From Imperialibacter roseus (lineage in GTDB: Bacteria; Bacteroidota; Bacteroidia; Cytophagales; Cyclobacteriaceae), in NCBI RefSeq assembly GCF_032999765.1, contig NZ_CP136051.1:2394417-2458416 (forward strand): a stretch of DNA of 64,000 nucleotides, read 5' to 3'. The translations under genes and the position numbers were made by a program. The number at the start of each line of letters is the position of its first letter. Position 1 is the stretch's first letter. Below, piece by piece: positions 53,706-62,977 of this stretch. A model generated the notes under the pieces. It was not told where the DNA came from. It ran no database searches and was given only the letters and a program-made list of their open reading frames with translations.

Positions 53706-56446
53706 TGAAAAGCAACCACAAACCTTCTCTGCCGCCTGGCCTGGCCAATTGGCTGGCCTCCAAATTTATCGACGAGTCCTATCTGGAGGAGTTCTTTGGC
53801 GATCTCCAGGAAATGTATGAAGAACGTCTGAAAACCAAAGGAAAACTGTACGCCGGTTTTATGCACTGGGTAGACGTCTTTCACCTTCTTTTCGGATTCG
53901 CTTCAACAGGTCTTTTCAAAACTCAAAATAGCAACACAATGATGATCAGAAACATGTTCAAGATCGCCTGGCGGAATGCTGTCCGGCAAAAGCAGTTCAC
54001 CATACTCAATATGCTGGGGCTTACAATTGGTGTGGCTGCCTGCTTGCTGATTGGTCTCTATGTCTACAATGAAAACTCATATGACACCTTCTTTGCCAAT
54101 GGAGATCGAATTTATCGCATCAACCAGCCAGATATTTGGGGCGACTGGAAGCAGAAGTCTTCCGCCACAGGACCAAATGTGGCGATAGCGCTGAGAGAAG
54201 ATGCACCGGAATTTGAAGAGGTGACAAGGATTTTGGATCGGGGAGCACAAACTGTTCGCATTCCGCAGGATGGAAAAATTGCTGAACCCTTCAACGAAAC
54301 GGAATACTATATTGCAGAGGAGAATTTCTTCAAAGTCTTTTCTTTCGAATTTGTAGAAGGCGACCCTGCCACCGCATTGCTCGATACCGATGCGGCAGTC
54401 ATCACCCTGGAAACGGCCCGGCGCTATTTCGGTCACGCTGATCCCATGGGCAAGTTAATCCAGGTAAAAGAATGGAACGGCGAGTGGAGTACGTTTATCG
54501 TAAGGGGCGTGCTGGCCGATATTCCGGAACGCAGCCACTTGCAGTTCAATGTGCTCATTTCACTCAATAGCATGCGTGAGCCCTTGAAGGACCTGGATTG
54601 GAAGTGGATCTGGACAGGTTTTTCTACCTATGGCCTTGTGACCGAAGGCACCGACATCGCAGCTCTTACCGACAAGCTACAGGCCATACCGCCAAAATGG
54701 GCTGCTGCAACCGCTGAGCGCATCTTCAACCAAACCTATGAAGAATTCACACGAGGTAATCCGTGGACACTCTATCTTCAGCCTTTAAGAGAAATCTATG
54801 CCTCCGGCGACCCGGAAGCCCACCGTTTTGGCCCCACCGGTATTCCACAATTTGTTCAGCTTTTTGCCGCTATAGGCATGTTGGTGCTTTTGCTTTCCAG
54901 TATCAACTTTATGAACCTTGCCACGGCCAGATCTGCCGGCAGAGCAAAAGAGGTCGGCATCAGAAAAGTGCTGGGTTCCGGTAGAAGGGCACTCATGGCT
55001 CAGTTTGTATTTGAATCGTTGCTGTTTGTTGCGGCAAGCACTTTGCTAGCACTTCTTTTGGTAGGCTTGTCTCTGGATGGTTTCAATAGCCTGGCCGACA
55101 AGAAGCTCGACCTGGTGTCAGAGCTGGGCAACCCGATCTTTATTGGCACACTGCTGTCTTTTGTCTTGTTGCTGGGTTTGCTGGCGGGAAGCTATCCAGC
55201 CTTTTATCTATCGTCTTTCAAGCCGGTAGAAGTACTCAAGGGTAGGGTGAGAGCCGGCTTCAGGGGCAAGGGGATCAGGAATGGCCTGGTTGTCTTTCAG
55301 TTTACCATTTCTATTGCGCTAATCATCTGTACCTTTTTTGTACAAAAGCAACTAGCTTACACCTCGCAGGTAGACCTGGGCTATTCCAGCAACAACATAC
55401 TGCAACTTCATAACCTGGCGCAGCTTGGCAAGAAGGAAGAAATTCTCATAACCAGGCTTCAGGCCAATCCTGCCTTCACACACCTTGGCGAGTCGTATGG
55501 GGTGCCTCCTTATATACGGTCGGGCGACAGGTACAAGGCCAGGGAAACGGCGCAGGGCACCGACAATCCCGTGGTGGAGCTCAGCAACCTGCGCACGGAA
55601 GGCAGCTACCTCGATCTGCTGGGCGTGCAGTTTGTGGAAGGACGGAACTTTGAGCCTGACAGAGTGAATGACAAATACGGGGTTATTCTCAACGAAAAAG
55701 CTGCCAAAACGCTAGGCTGGACAAATGAATCCGCAGTGGGTAAATACGTGATAGTGGCGTCCGACAACGAGCCCGAATTTGAAGTGCTGGGCGTGCTCAA
55801 GGATTTTAATATCAACAGCGTAAAGCAAAAGATAGACCCTCTGATCATTCTGCACAAGGACAACGACAAAATATGGGATTACCAGATGGGTCGTTTATAT
55901 GTGTCGATGCGGATTAACCCGGAGGTGGTGAATACGTCGGGAACCCTGCAAAAGCTGATCGAAGAAGTGGAAGGAGAGCTAGCTGCTGTGGATGCCTCCG
56001 TGCCATTTGAGTACAGCTTTATGGATCAGGAGTTTGAGAACACCTTTAAGTCCGAACAGCGGGTAGGTGCCATTTTGAATCTGTTTACTGCTATGGCACT
56101 CGCCATCGCCTGCCTGGGCTTGTTTGGACTGGCGGCTTTTAGTGCCGAACAGCGCACCAAGGAGCTCGGCATCCGTAAGGTGCTGGGAGCCAAAGCGGCA
56201 GAACTGGCTTTGTTGTTTTCCTCCGAGTTTACAAGACTGATTTTCATTTCAATCGTACTTGCTTCTCCCGTTGCCTGGTACCTGGTAGACGCCTGGCTCA
56301 ACGACTTTGCCTATCGGACAACGATCGATGTTTGGGTGTTTGTGGTGGCTGCTGGCAGTGCGCTGGCAATCGCCCTTGGCACCATTACCTACCAGTCTCT
56401 TTCTGTCACGAGAAGAAACCCGGTGGACGTGCTGAAAGATGAGTAA
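53705..56446 (+). CDS. FtsX/MacB-type ABC transporter permease with prefix domain, PadR-linked
   Basis: A 913-aa permease. The prefix PPGLANWLASKFIDESYLEEFFGDLQEMY (about 8-36) is followed by a transmembrane helix near 100 (FTILNMLGLTIGVAACLLIGLYVY), a MacB-type periplasmic domain (about 120-380), a three-helix bundle with KEVGIRKVLGSGRRALMAQF near residue 418, a second periplasmic domain, and a second bundle with KELGIRKVLGAKAAELALLF near residue 820. It ends VTRRNPVDVLKDE. No ATPase gene adjoins. It is coupled to PadR and ends at a strong hairpin terminator. Confidence 0.92.
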   Translation: MKSNHKPSLPPGLANWLASKFIDESYLEEFFGDLQEMYEERLKTKGKLYAGFMHWVDVFHLLFGFASTGLFKTQNSNTMMIRNMFKIAWRNAVRQKQFTILNMLGLTIGVAACLLIGLYVYNENSYDTFFANGDRIYRINQPDIWGDWKQKSSATGPNVAIALREDAPEFEEVTRILDRGAQTVRIPQDGKIAEPFNETEYYIAEENFFKVFSFEFVEGDPATALLDTDAAVITLETARRYFGHADPMGKLIQVKEWNGEWSTFIVRGVLADIPERSHLQFNVLISLNSMREPLKDLDWKWIWTGFSTYGLVTEGTDIAALTDKLQAIPPKWAAATAERIFNQTYEEFTRGNPWTLYLQPLREIYASGDPEAHRFGPTGIPQFVQLFAAIGMLVLLLSSINFMNLATARSAGRAKEVGIRKVLGSGRRALMAQFVFESLLFVAASTLLALLLVGLSLDGFNSLADKKLDLVSELGNPIFIGTLLSFVLLLGLLAGSYPAFYLSSFKPVEVLKGRVRAGFRGKGIRNGLVVFQFTISIALIICTFFVQKQLAYTSQVDLGYSSNNILQLHNLAQLGKKEEILITRLQANPAFTHLGESYGVPPYIRSGDRYKARETAQGTDNPVVELSNLRTEGSYLDLLGVQFVEGRNFEPDRVNDKYGVILNEKAAKTLGWTNESAVGKYVIVASDNEPEFEVLGVLKDFNINSVKQKIDPLIILHKDNDKIWDYQMGRLYVSMRINPEVVNTSGTLQKLIEEVEGELAAVDASVPFEYSFMDQEFENTFKSEQRVGAILNLFTAMALAIACLGLFGLAAFSAEQRTKELGIRKVLGAKAAELALLFSSEFTRLIFISIVLASPVAWYLVDAWLNDFAYRTTIDVWVFVVAAGSALAIALGTITYQSLSVTRRNPVDVLKDE

Positions 56447-56456
56447 TATGAGCGCC

Positions 56457-56494
56457 AGAGATGTTTTTGGGTGATTTCGCCCAGAAACGTCTCT
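56457..56494 (+). terminator. Hairpin terminator after the second permease gene
   Basis: A 17-bp stem runs from 56457 to 56494, with arms AGAGATGTTTTTGGGTG and CGCCCAGAAACGTCTCT and a four-base loop; all three non-Watson-Crick positions are G-U pairs. It is followed by a T-rich stretch (CCTTCTTTT). Confidence 0.75.
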
Positions 56495-56721
56495 ATCCTT
56501 CTTTTACGCTTTCTTGTTCCGCTGACTAAGCCAGCCCCACAACGCCCCGGTTGCCAGCTTAAAGGAAAAGCCCCTTTATTCTTAGAGGAGCTGGTTGCAC
56601 AGGCATTTTTAGCATCACAACACTGGAAGCTATTTGTGGTTTACTATTTCGGTATTTGCCATTAAAGCTAGTTTTCTAGAGAAGGGGATAGCACTTGATT
56701 ATTACCCTTCAAACAATCGAA

Positions 56722-56751
56722 TTGTCGAGTGTGAAAAACTGATTTTTTTTG
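56722..56751 (+). promoter_or_regulatory. Promoter candidate for the outer-membrane barrel gene
   Basis: TTG at 56722-56724, a 19-base spacer, and TTTTTTTG at 56744-56751 (one mismatch to TAnnTTTG). Start would be near 56758, 43 bases before the ATG. Spacing is good but the -7 box is a simple T-run. Confidence 0.35.
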
Positions 56752-56800
56752 TTTTTCTTCGGGCTTTGAATCAATCAGTTCATTTTAACTAACCAGCGTT

Positions 56801-57295
56801 ATGAGAAAATTTATCGTTTTATCGTTTTTTGTCGCTCTCTGTTTTCTACAAGCAAAAGCCCAGGACGTCAGTCTGAAAGGCGGCCTTGGATATGCTATGC
56901 AAAGTGAAAAAATGGGAGTGCTACTGGGGGCCAGGGTGGGCATCACTCCGAAAATCGATCTCGCAGGAGGTTTTGGCTTATTCTTTCCTGATACCTACAA
57001 TAATGGTAACGGTACGAAGGTGAAGTCCAACATATGGATGTTTGACGTGGACGGTCACTACAATTTCACTCCGGGTGGAGCGGTCAAATTGTATCCTTTA
57101 GTGGGTATTAATTTCACCACCGGAAAAGTTAAAATCAATGACACCAAGACAACTAACACAGAAGTTGGTCTCAACATGGGGGGAGGCCTGGCCTATTCTT
57201 TCACAAGCAAGATTGACGGCTTCTTTGAGATAAAGTATATCCTTGGCAACGCAGACCAGGGCATGTTGGGATTTGGCGTGTTCTATAAATTATAA
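56801..57295 (+). CDS. Small outer-membrane beta-barrel protein
   Basis: A 164-aa protein with a signal peptide (MRKFIVLSFFVALCFLQAKAQ). The mature part alternates hydrophobic and polar residues in about eight strands, with glycine-rich turns (GGLGYAMQSEK, GGGLAYSFTSK) and the terminal aromatic strand MLGFGVFYKL, as in OmpW/OmpX-like or OMP_b-brl barrels. It has its own promoter candidate upstream and a hairpin terminator 19 bases downstream, so it is monocistronic. The function is unknown. Confidence 0.8.
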   Translation: MRKFIVLSFFVALCFLQAKAQDVSLKGGLGYAMQSEKMGVLLGARVGITPKIDLAGGFGLFFPDTYNNGNGTKVKSNIWMFDVDGHYNFTPGGAVKLYPLVGINFTTGKVKINDTKTTNTEVGLNMGGGLAYSFTSKIDGFFEIKYILGNADQGMLGFGVFYKL

Positions 57296-57313
57296 TAGCT
57301 CGCAGAGAGGATG

Positions 57314-57337
57314 GCCGGTCTGCATTGCGAGACCGGC
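57314..57337 (+). terminator. Hairpin terminator after the barrel gene
   Basis: GCCGGTCT (57314-57321) pairs with AGACCGGC (57330-57337) across an eight-base loop, followed by TGTTCTTATT. Typical intrinsic-terminator geometry. Confidence 0.7.
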
Positions 57338-57345
57338 TGTTCTTA

Positions 57346-57378
57346 TTGGTGCCATGCTAACCACAAGTTATAACTTTG
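57346..57378 (+). promoter_or_regulatory. Promoter of the Crp/Fnr-type gene
   Basis: TTG at 57346-57348, a 22-base spacer, and TAACTTTG at 57371-57378 (full match to TAnnTTTG). Start near 57385 gives a 73-base leader. Confidence 0.45.
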
Positions 57379-57457
57379 CACTTCAGCTCAGCGGCTCCTA
57401 TTTTTTGAAACAGAGACATATCTCTTATATTGTACCTCCGGTTGACACCGACGCACA

Positions 57458-58042
57458 ATGAACCACTACTTCGAAACATTTTTTAGTTACGTGGAACAAA
57501 TCCTTACCATGCCGGAAAGTGACAAGGAGCAATGCAGGCAGTATTTTACCCCGCTTTGGGTGCCAAAAGATACCATACTTGAAGAAGCGGGAAAAGTGCC
57601 CAAATACCACAATTTCATCGTGTCGGGCTATATGAGAAATTTCCGGCTTGATGAAAAAGGGGAAGAAGTAACAGTTGACTTAAACCACGGTCCGAGATTC
57701 TTCACTTCTTATTTCCATTTTGCTAACCAGACAGTTTCGAACGAAAGCCTCCACTGTATCACCGACTGCGAGCTGCTCAGAATCACCAAAGAAGGTTTTG
57801 ACATCACGGTGGCCACTGGTTTGACCGCAAAAGACTACGCTTTATTGCTTTTTCAGAAGCTCATGGAAGAGGATAAGCAAAGAACGACTGATCTTGCTAC
57901 CCGCACAGCCGAGCAGCGCTACCTCAAGCTGGTAGCCGAAAAACCAAACATTCCAAAAAACGTCCCGCTCAAATACATCTCCTCTTACCTCGGCATAAAG
58001 CCCGAGAGTCTGAGCCGCATCAGGCGGGAGTTGCTTTCCTAA
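57458..58042 (+). CDS. Crp/Fnr-family transcriptional regulator
   Basis: A 194-aa regulator of the short Bacteroidota type. Residues about 20-125 form a cyclic-nucleotide-binding-like beta-roll (DTILEEAGKVPKYHNFIVSGYMRNF), but the cAMP phosphate cassette (R-S residues of Crp) is not seen, so cAMP binding is doubtful. The C-terminal helix-turn-helix is KYISSYLGIKPESLSRIRREL (about 170-190). No Fe-S cysteines of the Fnr type. The DUF2306-like gene follows 60 bases after the stop and is a plausible target. Confidence 0.92.
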   Translation: MNHYFETFFSYVEQILTMPESDKEQCRQYFTPLWVPKDTILEEAGKVPKYHNFIVSGYMRNFRLDEKGEEVTVDLNHGPRFFTSYFHFANQTVSNESLHCITDCELLRITKEGFDITVATGLTAKDYALLLFQKLMEEDKQRTTDLATRTAEQRYLKLVAEKPNIPKNVPLKYISSYLGIKPESLSRIRRELLS

Positions 58043-58102
58043 CAATTGTTAAGTGTGCTTGCTTTTTGGTCAGCTATTATTGCCTGGTCAAAAAAATTCA
58101 AT

Positions 58103-58906
58103 ATGAAAGTACAGAATCATCCCGCAGCAACGAAGGCTGTGGATCTTGCCGCAAGGTCGTGGTTTATAGTGGCGGTAATAGGGCAAATGATCTTTGCCTG
58201 TTACGTGCTCATGCTCTATTGGAAGTCGGCAGCACTCGGTGACTTTGAAAAGTGGAATGCGGCCTCTTCACACTTCTATGTCAAGGGCGACCTGCTTGGT
58301 AATACCATCTTTGGCTTGCATGTAGCCCTGGCAGCCATCATCACCATTTTGGCTCCTATGCAGCTCATTCCGCAGGTTCGCAGCTATGCGCCCGGGTTTC
58401 ACAGGATCAGTGGACGTATCTACATCTTTTCGGCCTTCCTCATCAGCCTGGCAGGCCTTTACCTCAGCTGGATAAAAGGATCCGTTGGAGGGCTGGAAGG
58501 TTCGGTGGTTATCACCATGAATGCAGTGATTATTATGATTTGTGCCTTCTTCGCAGTTAAGAATGCTATTCGCCGGAACATCGCTTCACACAATCAATGG
58601 GCAGTGCATTTATTCCTGGCCATGAGTGGCGTTTGGCTGTTCCGGGTATTCTTAATGCTGTGGATCATGGCATGGCAAGCACCTGTAGGTTTTGACCCCG
58701 AAACTTTCACAGGGCCTTTTTTAAATTTCCTTGGCTTTATGGTCTACGTCTTTCCGCAAGCCATTGTTGCTTTCTATTTTTTGGCTAAAAAGTCAGAGGT
58801 AGCATCGACGAAATGGGCGTTTTCCGGCCTGATTTTTTTGATCACTATGGGCACTGCCCAGGGCATCGTCGCAGCTACCATGGGGTTGTGGGTGCCGAGG
58901 ATGTAG
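58103..58906 (+). CDS. DUF2306-like integral membrane protein
   Basis: A 267-aa polytopic protein from the ATG at 58103; a non-ATG start at 58046 would overlap the preceding coding end too closely. About seven transmembrane helices are seen (SWFIVAVIGQMIFACYVLMLYW at the start, and LNFLGFMVYVFPQAIVAFYFLA near residue 210). The RSYAPGFHRISGRIYIFSAFL stretch and the HNQWAVHLFLAMSGVWLFRVF stretch with His residues match DUF2306 proteins. No biochemical role is known. It is cotranscribed with the Crp/Fnr-type regulator. Confidence 0.8.
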   Translation: MKVQNHPAATKAVDLAARSWFIVAVIGQMIFACYVLMLYWKSAALGDFEKWNAASSHFYVKGDLLGNTIFGLHVALAAIITILAPMQLIPQVRSYAPGFHRISGRIYIFSAFLISLAGLYLSWIKGSVGGLEGSVVITMNAVIIMICAFFAVKNAIRRNIASHNQWAVHLFLAMSGVWLFRVFLMLWIMAWQAPVGFDPETFTGPFLNFLGFMVYVFPQAIVAFYFLAKKSEVASTKWAFSGLIFLITMGTAQGIVAATMGLWVPRM

Positions 58907-59096
58907 ATGCAGTCTGATCAGCCAAACTTGGCGACTAAGGGGGTACGCTAGCCAGCACCACAAGAGTAACCTCTTTTTCTCAAAGGGAAACAATCATGCT
59001 CTCTAAATATTTCATTATTATTACCTACCAAAATCACTACGAAGAAAGAATTCCTTTCATATCGCTACATTCAGCCAGTACCTTAAAAACCGGAAG

Positions 59097-60497
59097 ATGA
59101 AAAGCCTAATCACATTGCTGCTGATTGTCCTGGCAGCTGTATCAACGCATGGACAGGACATAACAGGGCAATGGAACGGTATTCTGAAAGTGCAGGGAAT
59201 ACAATTGAGAGTTGTTTTCAATATCAATAAAGTTGATGACGGCTTTCAGTCAACTATGGACAGCCCCGACCAGGGGGCCAGGGGGATACCCGTTACCGCC
59301 ACCAGCTTTGAGAATACCGCTTTGAAACTTACCGTCGCAAATGCTGGAATTGTGTATGAAGGCGTGTTAGGCAGCGACGGCGTTGTGGTTGGCAACTTCA
59401 AGCAAGCCGGGCAATCTTTCCCCATGAACTTGTCGAGGGAAGCAGTTGAAAAAGAAAAAATAGCAAGGCCGCAGGAGCCAGCAAAGCCCTATCCTTACCA
59501 CTCCGAGGACATCACGTTTGAGAACAAGAAAGCAGGCATTTTACTGGCAGGAACATTGACCCTACCTAAAGAGACTGGCCTGTTCCCTGTGGCTATTTTA
59601 ATAAGCGGCAGTGGTCCGCAAAATAGGGATGAGGAGCTGGCAGGACATAAACCGTTTCTAGTCTTATCCGATTACTTAACAAGAAACGGTATTGCCGTGT
59701 TGCGGTTTGACGACAGAGGAACTTCTTCATCCGAAGGGGATTTCAAGACCGCTACCAGTGCGGACTTCGCCACGGATGTGGAAGCAGCTATCGACTATCT
59801 GCAAGCACGAAAGGAAATAGACAACCGTAAAATAGGGCTTATTGGTCATAGCGAGGGAGGGCTCATAGCACCAATGGTGGCTGCTCGCTCCAAAGACGTC
59901 GCTTTCATCGTACTATTGGCTGGAACTGGCATTCCCGGCGACCAGCTGCTTTTGGCGCAACAGCAACTGATTGGAAAAGCATCGGGGCTTAGCGACGACG
60001 TTTTGCAGAAGAACCAGTCAATCAGCAAAAAGGCATTTGAGATGGTGGCCAGCGATACTAACTTCGAACAGCTAAAAACAAACCTGACGAACTATCTCAG
60101 CAGCGCCCTGAAAGAAAGCGGAAGCGGCGCATTGCCACAGGGCATGAATGTGAATGACTTTGTGAGCTTGCAGGTGAGTCAGCTGGTAAGTCCCTGGATG
60201 CAGTATTTTATCAAGTATGATCCCGCACCGGCTTTGGAAAAGGTAAAATGCCCTGTTTTGGCTATCAATGGAGAAAACGACTTGCAGGTGCCACCGAATG
60301 AGAACCTGGAGGCCATTAAAAAAGCATTAAACAAAGGGGGAAATAAGAAAGCAACCATCAAGGAGCTGCCTGGCTTGAATCATCTGTTTCAGGAAAGCAA
60401 AACCGGTTCGCTAGCCGAATACGCCGTCATAGAGCAAACCTTTTCTCCCACGGCCCTGGCGGTGGTATCCGATTGGATAGTGAAACAAATGAAATAA
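59097..60497 (+). CDS. Secreted alpha/beta hydrolase (prolyl-oligopeptidase-like)
   Basis: A 466-aa protein with a signal peptide (MKSLITLLLIVLAAVSTHGQ). A beta-rich N-terminal domain (about 21-125) starts ITGQWNGILKVQGIQLRVV, then the hydrolase domain has AILISGSGPQNRDEE (oxyanion region), VLRFDDRGTSSSEG, nucleophile S252 in LIGHSEGGLIAP, an acid in INGENDLQVPP and the catalytic His in LPGLNHLFQE. The layout matches a widespread family of exported Bacteroidota hydrolases of unknown substrate. It is monocistronic. Confidence 0.85.
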   Translation: MKSLITLLLIVLAAVSTHGQDITGQWNGILKVQGIQLRVVFNINKVDDGFQSTMDSPDQGARGIPVTATSFENTALKLTVANAGIVYEGVLGSDGVVVGNFKQAGQSFPMNLSREAVEKEKIARPQEPAKPYPYHSEDITFENKKAGILLAGTLTLPKETGLFPVAILISGSGPQNRDEELAGHKPFLVLSDYLTRNGIAVLRFDDRGTSSSEGDFKTATSADFATDVEAAIDYLQARKEIDNRKIGLIGHSEGGLIAPMVAARSKDVAFIVLLAGTGIPGDQLLLAQQQLIGKASGLSDDVLQKNQSISKKAFEMVASDTNFEQLKTNLTNYLSSALKESGSGALPQGMNVNDFVSLQVSQLVSPWMQYFIKYDPAPALEKVKCPVLAINGENDLQVPPNENLEAIKKALNKGGNKKATIKELPGLNHLFQESKTGSLAEYAVIEQTFSPTALAVVSDWIVKQMK

Positions 60498-60760
60498 GTC
60501 GGCGGTAGAAATTGCTGATCAAAATTGGTTGCTTTGGACAGTAGCAAGAAACGCTCCTCTTAATTGGTGTAGCGGCAGAAGTAATAACCGGAAGGGAATA
60601 TTGATAACTTCGTATTGATACTATACCAACCTCGGTTGGAAGGGCCTCAGTGATCACTTCAAAAATAATTGATTCGTAACACTTTGCTCTCGGGAATTAA
60701 TGATCATATTCGATCCAGCGAATGCCGAATCAGGACTACCCATTCGTTTTGCTTTCCTCT

Positions 60761-62515
60761 ATGAAAACCAGGTTCCTTACCTCGACAGTACTGACAAGTT
60801 ATTTTCTACTTGGGTTATCCTCCTGCCACCTTTTAACACCGGATGAGGTCTTACCCGGACTAGAAGCATATACACTAAAAACAGATGTGCAGGCATTTGA
60901 ATTAATTTCGATCTTTGTCAAAGATACAAAGCTCTCACAAGCTCATTACAATGGTCAATTTGGCCGGGAAGACATAACAGTTGGGAGGGCTAATGACACT
61001 CTGCTTGTTGCCATGGTGCCGAATACGGCTGGAACATTTAGCCTGCAAGCTACCATCGAAGGTAAATTGCTTGACCTGCAGCTAAACGTAATTGCTGCGA
61101 CGGAAGTAGCTGAACCGGCCGTATACCTTGATGAATTTGTGAAGCAGGCCAATTTTAGCCAACTCGAGGCTTCCCTTGATGCCCAGGTAAAGGCAGGCAC
61201 CAAAAGCAGAGAAGCCGCTGACGTCACTTTAAAGGCCGTGCGGCAGGCACAGGCCGAAACACTACAAATGTTGCATCAGGCTACTGCTGGGGAAATAAAA
61301 GAAGCAGCCAGCTTTATTGCTGTCAACCGCCACCTTTTTGATGAAATTGAGGCGTCTCTGGCTGAACTTCAGTTGGCCGAAGGTTCAAGCGGAGGACGGG
61401 CGATGGTAGATGCCGCAACCAGGCAGAAACTCCTCACTTTAACTTTTGCGCTGGCCAAGATTGGTGCTATGGTGGGCGGCCCGGCCCTTGTGCTTGTAGA
61501 ATTGGGGGCTCTCATTCCAGGCGGTGTGGTGGGTACCAAACTGTGGGCCACTGCCGGAGCTACATTAGGCATCGCTATTTTTCGTAACCAGATTATTAAA
61601 CAGAAAGAAATTGCCGTACAGGCGGTGCTCGACCTTTTTGACGACAGCATGGTGGCTGTTCAGAAAAGCTTAACTGCTGAATTTCAGCGGACAGCGCAGG
61701 AGACTTTTGAAAATGGCCAGCTACGCAAGGTAAATGTGAACCTGCGCATGCGCAATTTGCAGCCTTCCGACCTCAATTCGGAGGTGAGCCTGTATCGAAA
61801 TTTTGTACTGGCCTACAACATACTTACCGAGGTTTGGAATAGCTATATGACCGAATTCGGGAACTTCCCAGCTATGCTGCCTCTAAAGGAGAGCACGCTT
61901 ACGCCAGCTTTTCAGAACATGAGCCTTCACGTAGTCGACAATGCTGATGTGACTGGATCTTTGCAATGGATAGATGGACAGTATATGGCAGTGTTTACGA
62001 GTAATGTCGACGCTGACCAGGATTTTACTGCCCGTTTTACTTATACCGAAGATTACATTGACCCCATTGAGTGGGACGTAGCCAGTCATCTGAAGGTAAT
62101 CGATTGTGGCGAAGGTATTTCCACGGCACCTGTTATTACCGGCGTGTCCTTCAGTTGTGGATACCCAGACGGCAGCAATAGTGATAAAATTGCTATTCTG
62201 ATTTCTTTTACCGCCGATGGGCCCGGCATCATTGCCTATGATGGTTTTGGTTATTGCGAGCTAGCAGATGCCTGTTATCCAACCCGGTTGTATTTTCTGG
62301 ACTCTCCCGCATCCGCCTGGCAAATTGCGGCCAATGGTTACGATGCCGAACTGGTTTCTGGAACCATCAATGCAGGAGTGGTTGCCATTACCATCAAAAC
62401 CTGTCAGGAAGGAAAGTCGGCCAGACAGTCTCTTGACGCTATCTATCCGGGTTACCAATGGAAAGTGCAGCTGATCAATAAATGCAACCAACGCTCAACC
62501 GAAGTCGGCGTATAG
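60761..62515 (+). CDS. Lipoprotein with an internal hydrophobic hairpin, function unknown
   Basis: About 584 aa from the ATG at 60761 (lipobox LLGLSSC with C22); the frame opens 13 codons earlier at 60722. Domains: an Ig-like beta segment (about 25-115), a long helical segment rich in Ala/Glu (about 120-215), then two consecutive hydrophobic, glycine-rich stretches (LLTLTFALAKIGAMVGGPALVLV and ALIPGGVVGTKLWATAGATLGIAIF, shortened here; about 222-275), another helical region, and a C-terminal beta domain with cysteines (DCGEGISTAPVITGVSFSCGY). I do not recognise the family. A buried hairpin in a lipoprotein is unusual and could be membrane-inserting. Confidence 0.65.
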   Translation: MKTRFLTSTVLTSYFLLGLSSCHLLTPDEVLPGLEAYTLKTDVQAFELISIFVKDTKLSQAHYNGQFGREDITVGRANDTLLVAMVPNTAGTFSLQATIEGKLLDLQLNVIAATEVAEPAVYLDEFVKQANFSQLEASLDAQVKAGTKSREAADVTLKAVRQAQAETLQMLHQATAGEIKEAASFIAVNRHLFDEIEASLAELQLAEGSSGGRAMVDAATRQKLLTLTFALAKIGAMVGGPALVLVELGALIPGGVVGTKLWATAGATLGIAIFRNQIIKQKEIAVQAVLDLFDDSMVAVQKSLTAEFQRTAQETFENGQLRKVNVNLRMRNLQPSDLNSEVSLYRNFVLAYNILTEVWNSYMTEFGNFPAMLPLKESTLTPAFQNMSLHVVDNADVTGSLQWIDGQYMAVFTSNVDADQDFTARFTYTEDYIDPIEWDVASHLKVIDCGEGISTAPVITGVSFSCGYPDGSNSDKIAILISFTADGPGIIAYDGFGYCELADACYPTRLYFLDSPASAWQIAANGYDAELVSGTINAGVVAITIKTCQEGKSARQSLDAIYPGYQWKVQLINKCNQRSTEVGV

Positions 62516-62977
62516 TGCATTGATTGAAAATGCTTGATCGCCCCACAAAAGTCCTCTGTAAGACTGCTTAGTACAGTAGTAGCCTGCTGAGTAACACCCC
62601 GAATAAGTAGCTATTTGTTGAAATACTTTCTTTTTTTAAGGTAGAATATGGTACAATAGAGCTATGGGAATTATCAATTCAAATATTGTCAGCATGAAGC
62701 AACTAACCGAGCTGTGAAAAAAGACCAGTACAAATGACAAGTGAAGAGTTACTCAATAGAATATCCGAAGAAATAGCGAAGACCGAGCAGATGATCAAGG
62801 ACTATCAGTAAATGACAAAACCCATTGCGCCGGATGCGTCGATACGGGGAATTTCACGAATGGACGCCATCGATATTGCGCAAAGTAGCGGAGCGATTTG
62901 AATCCGGCTACCGTTAGCCCAGAGTAGTTAATCCAACCAATAGCAGAAAGTACTGAGCAGGAGCACAAAACAAGGCT
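62516..62977. other. Gap with a decayed gene
   Basis: 462 bases lacking an intact gene. From 62734 to 62901 it holds the remains of a TraR/DksA gene, described separately. Otherwise I see no clear promoter, repeat or terminator. A possible 17-codon frame at 62663 has no support. Confidence 0.4.
62734..62901 (+). pseudogene. TraR/DksA-family gene remnant with an in-frame stop and lost zinc finger
   Basis: One frame reads MTSEELLNRISEEIAKTEQ then MIKDYQ, a TAA at 62809-62811, then MTKPIAPDASIRGISRMDAI, a stop at 62899-62901. Intact Bacteroidota TraR/DksA proteins carry a near-identical N terminus, with IxxYKEMTKPIAPDxAIGRxSRMDAINNKSV, so the TAA replaces one codon (for example GAA or AAA). After MDAI the frame diverges, and the C-terminal coiled coil and four-cysteine zinc finger are absent. 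It can no longer make a full protein. Recognition is by memory of the family and has not been checked by search. Confidence 0.6.

Larger units (their letters stand above)
56447..56800. other. Gap between the permease gene and the small barrel gene
   Basis: 354 bases. The first 50 hold the terminator; the last 80 hold a promoter candidate. A 64-codon open frame (56471-56665) starts inside the terminator and has no family features, so I do not call it a gene. The rest shows nothing. Confidence 0.35.

Noticed and set aside
56471-56665. 64-codon + strand open frame after the permease gene
   Set aside because: Starts inside a strong terminator hairpin and has no recognisable features.
62663-62716. 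17-codon open frame upstream of the DksA remnant
   Set aside because: Too short, with no ribosome-site or family evidence.
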